Positions 1-5,245 of a stretch of DNA of 5,245 bases are shown here, piece after piece. This DNA comes from JANPEF01 sp031413115 (GTDB lineage: Bacteria > Eisenbacteria > RBG-16-71-46 > DASYSL01). The notes beneath the pieces were generated by a model, which searched no databases, was not told where the DNA came from, and saw only the letters and a program-made list of their open reading frames with translations. The translations under genes and the position numbers were made by a program. Where the stretch lies: the NCBI GenBank assembly GCA_031413115.1, contig JANOEH010000259.1, positions 1 to 5,245 of the forward strand, written 5' to 3'. Position 1 is the first letter of the stretch. Each line of letters opens with the position of its first letter.

Positions 1-2
1 CA

Positions 3-95
3 CGAGTTGTGAACGGTCTGACGGATGAGGATCTAAAACCCGTATTTCGCGCAAAGGCGCTAAGCTCGCAAAGTAAAACAAACGAAATACATTAG
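3..95 (+). CDS. C-terminal end of a cytochrome c-like protein (partial, 5' end outside window)
   Basis: An open frame enters from the left edge and ends at TAG 93-95, giving 30 residues. The first half, including NGLTDEDLKPVF, resembles the C-terminal helix common in class I cytochrome c domains, where a 'LTDEDLKAVFAYLRSL' type sequence usually follows the Met-ligand segment. This is family knowledge from memory, not a search. The haem motif CxxCH would lie upstream and is not visible. After PVF the frame passes through the left arm of the inverted repeat at 48-73, and the remaining residues (RAKALSSQSKTNEIH) look unlike a cytochrome end. The natural C-terminus may therefore have been replaced by repeat-encoded residues. 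The frame could instead belong to another protein with a similar helix, or be chance; 30 residues is little evidence. Confidence 0.45.
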   Translation, partial: RVVNGLTDEDLKPVFRAKALSSQSKTNEIH

Positions 96-152
96 AAAAC
101 TTACTTAAACAATTGTTTTAGAATTTCTTAGCGCCCTTAGCGCCTTTGCGCG
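48..152. repeat. Inverted-repeat element with 26-bp arms and AT-rich spacer
   Basis: The arms are 48-73 and 127-152. The outer 17 bp are perfectly inverted (CGCGCAAAGGCGCTAAG at 48-64 against 136-152), and 23 of 26 positions match over the full arms. Each arm is built of 8-9 bp units of the type CGC(A/T)AAG. The right arm holds two exact tandem copies of CTTAGCGCC (127-135 and 136-144), followed by TTTGCGCG. The 53-bp spacer (74-126) has only 10 G/C and contains a 12-bp palindrome, AAACAATTGTTT, at 107-118. The sequence contrasts sharply with the GC-rich surroundings. I recall similar CGCAAAG-type repeats scattered between genes in many environmental bacteria, but cannot verify this here. It has no coding capacity of its own. 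It could be a non-autonomous mobile repeat or a transcript-end hairpin of the upstream gene. Confidence 0.8.
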
Positions 153-280
153 AGACTTGCTTCTGTTTTGTATTTTTAGGAGAATTTATCCGCACCAGTT
201 TTCAAAAGGCAGCCCGCCGGGCTGCCTTTGCTTTTTCCGGGGGGCGCGACCGGCGGAGAACTCGGAAGCGGGCGGGGGCG
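96..280. other. Intergenic region upstream of smpB
   Basis: These 185 bases contain most of the inverted-repeat element, then an AT-rich stretch (153-204) and the terminator hairpin at 205-236. No gene is supported. A weak sigma70-like pair, TTGCTT (157-162) and GAGAAT (180-185) with 17-bp spacing, is the best promoter candidate I could find, but it matches the consensus poorly. If it is used, the transcript would have to read through the terminator to reach smpB. Between 237 and 280 the DNA is GC-rich and shows no recognisable promoter. Confidence 0.5.
205..236 (+). terminator. Rho-independent terminator upstream of smpB
   Basis: A perfect 11-bp stem pairs AAAGGCAGCCC (205-215) with GGGCTGCCTTT (219-229) around a 3-nt loop, followed by GC and a run of five T (232-236). 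This is a strong intrinsic terminator shape on the + strand. It most likely ends transcription coming from the gene that stops at 95. On the opposite strand the stem is followed by TTTTGAAAAC, so it may also work weakly in reverse. It lies 44 nt before the smpB ATG, so it could act as a leader attenuator if the smpB promoter is upstream of it. Confidence 0.85.
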
Positions 281-769
281 ATGGCTGAAGGCAAGGACGA
301 CAAGGCCGCGGGCGAGTTCCTCGTCGCTTCCAACCGCAAGGCCTACCACGAGTATTTCATCGAGCAGACGTTCGAGGCGGGACTCGTCCTCTCGGGCACC
401 GAGGTCAAGTCGCTGCGGGCCAGGAACGCGCAGCTCGCCGACGGCTACGCCATGATCGAGGGCGGCCAGATCTTCCTCCATCACGTCCACATCGCGCCGT
501 ACGCCATGGGCAACCGCGCGAATCACGAGCCCATGCGCACCCGCAAGCTGCTGCTCCACCGCCGCGAGATCGACCGGCTGTGGGGACTCACGCGGCAGCA
601 AGGGTACACGCTCATCCCGCTTCGGCTCTACTTCACGCGCGGCAAGGCCAAGGTCGCGATCGGCCTGTGCAAGGGCAAGAAGACGCACGACAAGCGGCAG
701 GCCATCGCCGAGCGCGACTCGAAGCGCGAGGTGGCGCGCGCCATCCGCTCGCGCGGGCGGGACATTTGA
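281..769 (+). CDS. smpB: SsrA-binding protein SmpB
   Basis: SmpB is the essential partner of tmRNA (SsrA) in trans-translation. It binds the tRNA-like domain, delivers tmRNA to ribosomes stalled on broken mRNAs, and lets the nascent protein be tagged for degradation; it acts in the cytoplasm. The 162-residue product has the usual length. Signature segments are NRKAYHEYFIEQTFEAG (18-34), GTEVKSLR (39-46), the NHEP..TRKLLLH stretch of the OB-fold, and the basic tail starting GKKTHDKR (132-139), which enters the mRNA channel of stalled ribosomes. I chose ATG 281 because it gives a family-length protein. The frame stays open back to TTG 146, but that extension would cover the terminator hairpin and a repeat arm. 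A GGAAG at 264-268 is a modest ribosome-binding site with rather long spacing. It is the first gene of the tight cluster and its stop lies 5 nt before the amidase start. The ssrA gene is not in the window. Confidence 0.97.
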   Translation: MAEGKDDKAAGEFLVASNRKAYHEYFIEQTFEAGLVLSGTEVKSLRARNAQLADGYAMIEGGQIFLHHVHIAPYAMGNRANHEPMRTRKLLLHRREIDRLWGLTRQQGYTLIPLRLYFTRGKAKVAIGLCKGKKTHDKRQAIAERDSKREVARAIRSRGRDI

Positions 770-774
770 GCGAC

Positions 775-2235
775 GTGCGGAAGACTGTCTGCGCTGCCCT
801 CGTCCCCGTCCTGGCACTCCTCGCCGCGCCTTTCGGCGCGTCGATAGCGGGCGCGGCAATCAAGGTCGAGCGCGTCGGCCGCGGCACGACCGAGACCGTG
901 GCCACGACCGTGCTCGACGGCCGGCCCGCGATCGGCGCGAATGCGCTGGCGCGCCTGGTCGGCGGCACCAAGTACTGGCGGCCCGACCTGCGGAAGCTCG
1001 AGGTCCGCACCGTGCGCCACTCGCTGCGCCTCACCGTCGATGCGCCGTACGTGATCGTCGACGAGGTGGCGATCCGCCTGCCGAGCCCCGTCCGCCTGGT
1101 CGACGGCGAGGTGCGCGTGCCCGTCGACGTGTTTCCGCTGGCGCTGTCCGGGCGCTTCATTCCGCGCGCCGCGTACGACGCCAGGGCGGGACGCCTGGTG
1201 CTGTTCGACCAGGAGCCGAACCTCGGCCCGCCCGGGCTCACCGCCGAAGGCCCGCGCACGCGGTTGTCGCTGCCGCTGGCGGCGCCGCTCGAGCCGTCGA
1301 TTCTCTCCGCGCGCAAGAGCCGCTTCCTCATCGAGGTCGCCGGTGCCGTGCTCGCCGCCGTGCCGGGCGATTCGCTGCCGGCCAGGGGGCTGCTGTCCAA
1401 GGTGCGCTTCCGGCGCGAACCCGGCGGGGTCGTGTTCGACCTCGCACTCGCTCCCGAGGCCCGCGGCTACCGCGTGCAGGTGCCCAGGGGCCAGGCGCTC
1501 CTCGAACTCGAGTTCGCAGCCGAGGTGCCCGCGGGCTGGGTCGCATTCGCACCCGAGTACGGTGCGCCGCCCAACCGCCCGCTGCGCGTGCTCGTGCTCG
1601 ATCCGGGCCATGGCGGCGCTGACTCGGGCTACGTCGCCGGCGGAGTGCGCGAGAAGGACCTGGCGTTGCAACTGGCGCGCCTCGTGCGCGAGCGCGTGCA
1701 GCAGCGGCTGCCCGGGATCGAGGTGCGGCTGACCCGCGGCAGCGATGTCGAGACCGGCGCGGCCGAGCGCGTGGAAGCGGCGAACCGCGCGCGCGGTGAT
1801 CTCTACCTGTCGCTCCACTTCGACGGCGTGCCCGGCAGCCTGGCCCGCGGCGTCAGTGCGACCGTTGCGCCGCCGCTGGGCTTCGACGTCGAGACGGCGT
1901 TCGCCGCCGACAGCGATCCGCGGCGGCCCGGCACGCGGCCCATCGCGCTCGTGCCGTGGCGCGATGCGGCGGGCCGCTACGCCTCGGACAGCCGCGGCGT
2001 CGCCGAGTTGCTGCTCGCCGCACTCGACGCGGACGGGCGTGCACCCGCGCGCCTCCGCCAGGCCCGCGTACTGCCGCTCGAGGGCGCGAGCATGCCTGCG
2101 GTGATGCTCGAATGCGGCATGCTCTCGGATCCGGCCGAACGTGCGAAGTTGTCTGCTCCCGACGGGCTGCCCAGGCTGGCGGACGTGATCGCCCGCGCGC
2201 TCGAGCGCTACGCGGGCGGGGGATTCTGGCCATGA
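775..2235 (+). CDS. Exported N-acetylmuramoyl-L-alanine amidase (Amidase_3) with N-terminal accessory domains
   Basis: This is a zinc amidase that cleaves the bond between N-acetylmuramic acid and L-alanine in peptidoglycan, as in AmiA/B/C and CwlC-type enzymes that split septa or remodel the wall. With GTG 775 as start it has 486 residues. Residues 1-28 form a signal peptide (MRKT, hydrophobic core, IAGAA). Residues about 29-128 resemble a copper-amine-oxidase N-terminal-like domain, and 162-250 an AMIN-like beta domain that could target the septum or wall. The catalytic domain spans about 270-482. The zinc ligands fit H279 (DPGHGG), E293 (REKD) and H348 (SLHFD), and the catalytic glutamate fits E446 (MLECGML), so it looks active. 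The SLHFD and ECGML motifs differ from the usual SxHAN and ExGFxxN. An alternative TTG start at 766 overlaps the smpB stop and adds three residues. The assignment of the two N-terminal domains is less certain than that of the amidase. Confidence 0.9.
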   Translation: MRKTVCAALVPVLALLAAPFGASIAGAAIKVERVGRGTTETVATTVLDGRPAIGANALARLVGGTKYWRPDLRKLEVRTVRHSLRLTVDAPYVIVDEVAIRLPSPVRLVDGEVRVPVDVFPLALSGRFIPRAAYDARAGRLVLFDQEPNLGPPGLTAEGPRTRLSLPLAAPLEPSILSARKSRFLIEVAGAVLAAVPGDSLPARGLLSKVRFRREPGGVVFDLALAPEARGYRVQVPRGQALLELEFAAEVPAGWVAFAPEYGAPPNRPLRVLVLDPGHGGADSGYVAGGVREKDLALQLARLVRERVQQRLPGIEVRLTRGSDVETGAAERVEAANRARGDLYLSLHFDGVPGSLARGVSATVAPPLGFDVETAFAADSDPRRPGTRPIALVPWRDAAGRYASDSRGVAELLLAALDADGRAPARLRQARVLPLEGASMPAVMLECGMLSDPAERAKLSAPDGLPRLADVIARALERYAGGGFWP

Positions 2236-2813
2236 TGCGCTTCTTGCGACGGCTGCTCGCGTTCCTCGGGAAGAGCCTCGCGGTGATCGTGATCCTGGCG
2301 ATCGTCGGCGGCGGGGGCGCGATCTGGTGGTTCCGCCGCCAGGCCGCACTGCCGCCGAGCCCGACGCAGGGCGACGTGGTCGTCCCGCGCGGCACGCGCG
2401 CGATCGAACTGTGGTTTCCCGACGAGCGGGGCACCGGGCTGGTGCTCGAGACGCGCGAGGTGGTCGAAGATGCGGTCGAGGGTGAACAGATCGTGCGCAC
2501 CGTCGTGAGCGAGTACCTGCGCGGACCCGAGGGTGCCGGCGCGCGCGCCGCGCTGCCCGCGGGAACCACGATCGCGCACGCCTACCGCGACCCGGGCGGC
2601 GGCCTGCACCTCGACTTCGGCCCCGACCTGAGGCGCAACTTTCGCGGTGGCTCGACCGCCGAGCAGTTGCTCGTCGCCTCGCTGCTGCGCACCGTCGCGG
2701 CGAATGCACCGGGCGTGTCGCGCGTCACGCTGACCGCCGGCGGCCAGCCGATCATCACGCTGGGAGGCCACGTGCGGCTCGACGGTCCGCTCATCGTCTC
2801 GGAGTGGCGATGA
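2232..2813 (+). CDS. Membrane-anchored GerMN-domain protein
   Basis: The 193-residue product starts with a basic stretch (MMRFLRR) and one hydrophobic segment at about 15-34. It continues with a linker and then a GerMN-like domain at about 55-190, with landmarks RAIELWFPDE, a long helix ending in EYLRGP, LPAGTTI, LHLDFGPDLRRNF and GVSRVTLTAGGQPI. There is no lipobox cysteine, so it is probably a single-pass protein with its domain outside the membrane. GerMN domains occur in B. subtilis GerM, which is needed for sporulation and germination, and in many non-spore-formers, where the role is unknown but often linked to the cell wall. Nothing here suggests sporulation. ATG 2232 overlaps the amidase stop (ATGA) and has GGGGGA 8 nt upstream; ATG 2235 is an in-frame alternative. 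Its position between an amidase and glutamate racemase supports an envelope role, by inference. The domain is called from pattern recall. Confidence 0.82.
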   Translation: MMRFLRRLLAFLGKSLAVIVILAIVGGGGAIWWFRRQAALPPSPTQGDVVVPRGTRAIELWFPDERGTGLVLETREVVEDAVEGEQIVRTVVSEYLRGPEGAGARAALPAGTTIAHAYRDPGGGLHLDFGPDLRRNFRGGSTAEQLLVASLLRTVAANAPGVSRVTLTAGGQPIITLGGHVRLDGPLIVSEWR

Positions 2814-3634
2814 GCGCGCCGCATCTGGACACGGTGCACGACCCGCGCCCGCTCGGCGTCTTCGACTCGGGCATCGGCGGGCTCACCGTCGTGCGCGAAC
2901 TGCTGCGCCAGGTGCCCGCCGAAGCCCTGCTCTACTTCGGCGACGTGGCCCGCCTGCCCTATGGGAACAAGTCGCCGATGACGGTGACGCGGTTCTCGCG
3001 CGAGATCGCGGCCTTCCTGCTGGCGCGCGACGTCAAGGCGCTGGTCGTCGCCTGCAACACCGCGAGCGCACTGGCGCTGCCCGCGCTCGAGCAGGAGTTG
3101 TCGGTGCCGGTGATCGGCGTGATCGACTCGGGTGCTCGCGCCGCGGTCGAGCGCACGAAGAGCGGTCGCGTCGGCGTCATCGCCACGGCCAGCACGGTGC
3201 GCAGCGGCGCCTACGCCGCCGCCGTGTGGGCGCTGCGCCCGGACGTCGAGGTCGTCGAGCGGGCGTGTCCCCTCTTCGTGCCGCTGGTCGAGGAGGGCTG
3301 GATCGACCACCCGGTGACGCGCCAGGTCGCGCACGAATACCTGGCTCCGCTCGAGGACCATCGCCTCGACACGCTCGTGCTGGGCTGCACGCACTATCCG
3401 CTGCTCGAGGCCGTGCTGCACGCCGAGATGGGCGACGGCGTGACCCTCATCGACTCCGGCCGCGAGACCGCGGCCACCGTTCGCGACCTGCTCGTCGCGC
3501 GCGGCATGACCGCGCCCCCGGGGCGCACGCCGCATCATGCGCTCTATCTGTCCGACCTGCCGGCGGCGTTCACCGCGACGGCCGAACGTTTCCTCGGCCG
3601 TGCGCTCCCGCCGGTCGAAGTCGTCCAAGTCTGA
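2810..3634 (+). CDS. murI: Glutamate racemase
   Basis: MurI converts L-glutamate to D-glutamate without a cofactor, supplying the residue that MurD adds to UDP-MurNAc-L-Ala during peptidoglycan synthesis in the cytoplasm. The product has 274 residues, a usual length. It shows the substrate-binding FDSGIGGLTV segment (D19, S20), YFGD..RLPYG (about 43-52), the first catalytic cysteine in VVACNTAS (C82) and the second in LVLGCTHYPLLE (C193, with H195). The two-base cysteine mechanism is therefore intact. I chose ATG 2810, which overlaps the GerMN stop as ATGA and has GGAG at 2801-2804 with 5-nt spacing; GTG 2804 would add two residues. Coupling to the two wall-related genes upstream makes a peptidoglycan sub-block. 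An aspartate racemase is unlikely given the close match to the MurI motifs. Confidence 0.97.
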   Translation: MSAPHLDTVHDPRPLGVFDSGIGGLTVVRELLRQVPAEALLYFGDVARLPYGNKSPMTVTRFSREIAAFLLARDVKALVVACNTASALALPALEQELSVPVIGVIDSGARAAVERTKSGRVGVIATASTVRSGAYAAAVWALRPDVEVVERACPLFVPLVEEGWIDHPVTRQVAHEYLAPLEDHRLDTLVLGCTHYPLLEAVLHAEMGDGVTLIDSGRETAATVRDLLVARGMTAPPGRTPHHALYLSDLPAAFTATAERFLGRALPPVEVVQV

Positions 3635-3639
3635 AGTCG

Positions 3640-3651
3640 AAGGAGGCCTCC
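3640..3651 (+). promoter_or_regulatory. Strong Shine-Dalgarno of rph inside a 10-bp palindrome
   Basis: AAGGAGG at 3640-3646 stands 5 nt before the rph ATG and is the clearest ribosome-binding site in the window. It fixes the start at 3652. The core GGAGGCCTCC (3642-3651) is perfectly self-complementary. With no loop it cannot fold tightly on itself. Confidence 0.8.
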
Positions 3652-4386
3652 ATGTCCCGTGTCGACGGCCGCGTGGCGCACGAGCTGCGTCCCATGAAGT
3701 TCACGCGCAAGTACCTCAATCACGCCGAGGGCAGCTGCCTGGTCCAGTTCGGGCAGACGCACGTGCTGTGCGCGGCCACGGTCGAGGAGCGCGTACCCGG
3801 CTTCCTCAAGGGCAAGGGGCAGGGCTGGGTGACGGCGGAGTACGCGATGCTGCCGCGCTCGACCACCGAGCGCGTGTCGCGCGAGGCGCACCGGGGCGGC
3901 CGCTCGCTCGAGATTTCGCGCTTGATCGGCCGCTCGCTGCGCGCCGTGACGAGCCTCGGGGCATTCGGCGAGCGCACCATCACGCTCGATTGCGACGTGG
4001 TCGAGGCCGACGGCGGCACGCGCACCGCGGCGATCAATGGCGCGTTCATCGCCCTGCACGACGCGCTGTTCTCGATCGGCAATCGCAACGGCCTGACTGC
4101 GCCGCCGCTCAAGGACCAGGTGACCGCGATCAGCGTCGGCAAGGTGGCGGGGGACGTGCTGCTCGACCTGTGCTACCTCGAGGACTCGACGGCCGAGGCC
4201 GACATGAACGTCGTCATGACCGGGGCGGGGAACTTCGTCGAGCTGCAGGGAACCGCCGAGCAGGGCACGTTCGACAAGGCCGAGTTGAATGCGCTGATCC
4301 GCATGGCCGAGCGCGGACTCAAGAAGATCGTCAAGGCGCAGGCGAAGGCGATCGGCGACACGGCGCTGTTCGCGCGGACCACCTGA
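3652..4386 (+). CDS. rph: Ribonuclease PH
   Basis: RNase PH is a phosphorolytic 3'-5' exoribonuclease that trims the 3' ends of tRNA precursors and other RNAs, using phosphate and releasing nucleoside diphosphates; it acts as a ring-shaped hexamer in the cytoplasm. The 244-residue product covers the whole family length, from GRVAHELRP to KAIGDTALF. Landmarks are FLKGKGQGWVTAEYAMLPRS (51-70), R84 in GGRSLEISR and GGTRT (121-125, R124), which match the phosphate-binding arginines, and the catalytic aspartates D178 and D184 in EDSTAEADMNVVMTG. The loop between SREA and GGR is about three residues shorter than I recall in E. coli and B. subtilis, which should not affect the active site. The gene starts 17 nt after murI and ends 5 nt before rdgB, the common rph-rdgB pairing. 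Confidence 0.97.
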   Translation: MSRVDGRVAHELRPMKFTRKYLNHAEGSCLVQFGQTHVLCAATVEERVPGFLKGKGQGWVTAEYAMLPRSTTERVSREAHRGGRSLEISRLIGRSLRAVTSLGAFGERTITLDCDVVEADGGTRTAAINGAFIALHDALFSIGNRNGLTAPPLKDQVTAISVGKVAGDVLLDLCYLEDSTAEADMNVVMTGAGNFVELQGTAEQGTFDKAELNALIRMAERGLKKIVKAQAKAIGDTALFARTT

Positions 4387-4391
4387 GCGCG

Positions 4392-5006
4392 ATGAACGCA
4401 CGCTGGGTGCTCGCCACGGCGAATCCGCACAAGGTCGAGGAGCTGGCCGCGATCTTCGCCGCGGCCGGGGCGGCCGTCGAGTTCGAGCCGCTGCCGGCCG
4501 GCACGGTGCCGCCCGAGGAGACCGGGAACTCGTTCCTCGCCAATGCGCGGATCAAGGCGCGGGCCGCGCTGGCTCTGACCGACCGGGCCGCGCTCGCCGA
4601 CGACAGCGGGCTCGAGGTCGACGCCATCGGCGGCGATCCGGGCGTCCACTCGGCGCGATACGCCGGCATCGCCGGCGCCGCGGCGGACGCGGCGAACAAC
4701 ACGAAGCTGCTTGCCGAGCTCGCCGGGATCCACGGCCCGAACCGACGGGCGCGCTTTCGCTGTGTGCTCGTCCTGGCCTCCCCGGATGGTCCCGAGATCA
4801 TGGCGCAGGGGGCGATCGAAGGATTCATCCTGCCGGCGCCCAGCGGCGGCGGGGGCTTCGGGTATGACCCGCTCTTCCAACCCGAAGGCGACACGAGGAG
4901 CCTGGCAGAGTACGCTCGGGAGGAGAAGAACCGCGTCTCCCACCGCGGCCAGGCTGCCCGCCAGCTGCTCGATCTTCTCGCCGCGCGCGCGGGCCTCGCA
5001 CCCTAA
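4392..5006 (+). CDS. rdgB: XTP/dITP diphosphatase (non-canonical purine NTP pyrophosphatase, RdgB/HAM1 family)
   Basis: This enzyme hydrolyses dITP, ITP, XTP and related deaminated purine nucleotides to monophosphate and pyrophosphate, keeping them out of DNA and RNA. The 204-residue product is of standard length and has every family motif: ATANPHK (8-14, with T9, N11 and K14), EETGNSFLANARIKA (42-56), ADDSGLEVDAIGGDPGV (69-85, with metal/catalytic D70 and D71), SARYAG (87-92), GFGYDPLF (155-162) and KNRVSHR (179-185). ATG 4392 begins 5 nt after the rph stop. No good Shine-Dalgarno is visible, so translation is probably coupled to rph. The shadow frame that extends upstream through rph is not real. 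Confidence 0.97.
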   Translation: MNARWVLATANPHKVEELAAIFAAAGAAVEFEPLPAGTVPPEETGNSFLANARIKARAALALTDRAALADDSGLEVDAIGGDPGVHSARYAGIAGAAADAANNTKLLAELAGIHGPNRRARFRCVLVLASPDGPEIMAQGAIEGFILPAPSGGGGFGYDPLFQPEGDTRSLAEYAREEKNRVSHRGQAARQLLDLLAARAGLAP

Positions 5007-5019
5007 CCCGGGAGTTCCC

Positions 5020-5245
5020 TTGGCCAGGCCCCTCGCATCGCTGCTCGAGCGCTACCGCATCACCGACGGCAAGAAGTTCCGACTCAAGCAGATCAGCCCC
5101 GCAGACACCGGCGGCCTCGATCCCAAGGTCGAGGACGAGGCCAAGGAGCTCCTCGCCGCGGGCACCGAGCGCCTTTACGAGCAGCAGGCCAAGCTCTATG
5201 CCGAAGACCGCTGGGCGGTGCTGCTGATCTTCCAGGCGATGGATG
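5020..5245 (+). CDS. PPK2-family polyphosphate kinase / polyphosphate:nucleotide phosphotransferase (3' end outside window)
   Basis: The first 75 codons are present. The start is TTG 5020, preceded by GGGAG ending at 5014 with 5-nt spacing; no ATG or GTG in this frame lies near the N-terminus. The text ITDGKKFRLKQISPADTGGL (14-33), then a helix with EAKELLAAGTERLYEQQAKLY and EDRWAVLLIFQAMD, matches the N-terminus of PPK2 proteins, especially the class III-like group; the Walker A (AAGKDG type) would follow just past the edge. PPK2 enzymes use polyphosphate to phosphorylate nucleoside mono- or diphosphates. Which substrate this one prefers cannot be told from the fragment. It begins 13 nt after rdgB, so it is likely co-transcribed with it. 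Confidence 0.9.
   Translation, partial: MARPLASLLERYRITDGKKFRLKQISPADTGGLDPKVEDEAKELLAAGTERLYEQQAKLYAEDRWAVLLIFQAMD

Noticed and set aside
107..118. Perfect palindrome AAACAATTGTTT as a repressor operator
   Set aside because: It lies inside the AT-rich spacer of the repeat element, far from any convincing promoter, so an operator role has no support.
48..152. CRISPR array
   Set aside because: The arms are inverted, not directly repeated at spacer-sized intervals, and only one pair exists.
184..204. Possible tRNA 3' end or attachment site (CCGCACCA at 190-197)
   Set aside because: No T-arm, anticodon arm or acceptor partner is found upstream; the CCA is probably chance.
146..280. N-terminal extension of SmpB from TTG 146
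   Set aside because: It would translate a repeat arm and the terminator hairpin and make the protein about 45 residues longer than the family norm.
580..774. Upstream extension of the amidase frame into smpB
   Set aside because: The extra residues are an out-of-frame reading of smpB, and a clean signal peptide begins at 775 (or 766).
628..2709. A 693-codon open frame on the - strand, with several other long antisense frames
   Set aside because: It lies opposite smpB, the amidase and GerMN genes, which have clear family motifs. Its product is arginine-rich and low in complexity, as expected from the antisense of GC-rich coding DNA.

Overview
The window is a stretch of bacterial chromosome at roughly 70 % GC by eye. 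It carries one densely packed housekeeping gene cluster, all on the + strand, preceded by a short AT-rich intergenic segment. Codon use is strongly GC-rich in third positions. The gene content (tmRNA partner SmpB, an exported peptidoglycan amidase, a GerMN-domain protein, glutamate racemase, RNase PH, RdgB and a PPK2-type kinase) fits a free-living bacterium. I cannot name the phylum from the sequence. An environmental high-GC lineage such as Eisenbacteria, Myxococcota/Deltaproteobacteria or Gemmatimonadota is a guess from gene order and composition only.

Layout. Bases 3-95 hold the last 30 codons of a gene cut off by the window edge; its readable part resembles the C-terminal helix of a cytochrome c-type protein. 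That frame runs straight into a 105-bp inverted-repeat element (48-152), which has 26-bp GC-rich arms made of 8-9 bp units around a 53-bp spacer of about 19 % GC. An intrinsic terminator (205-236) follows. Then come smpB (281-769), an N-acetylmuramoyl-L-alanine amidase (775-2235), a membrane-anchored GerMN protein (2232-2813), murI (2810-3634), rph (3652-4386), rdgB (4392-5006) and the first 75 codons of a PPK2-family polyphosphate kinase (from 5020, running off the end).

The seven downstream genes overlap or are separated by 17 nt or less, so they very probably form one transcription unit. Three envelope genes sit in the middle: murI makes D-glutamate for peptidoglycan, the amidase cleaves the stem peptide from the glycan, and the GerMN protein is a likely envelope partner of unknown function. 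They are flanked by RNA and nucleotide genes: smpB for ribosome rescue, rph for tRNA 3' trimming, rdgB for clearing non-canonical NTPs, and ppk2 for polyphosphate-driven nucleotide phosphorylation. The order glutamate racemase - gerM - rph - rdgB matches, from general knowledge, the racE-(ysmB)-gerM-rph-ysnA neighbourhood of Bacillus subtilis, so this is an old conserved linkage rather than an accessory island.

I found no phage genes, transposase, CRISPR array, tRNA or rRNA, and no clear evidence of a novel multi-gene system. The least ordinary parts are the inverted-repeat element and the gene end it adjoins.
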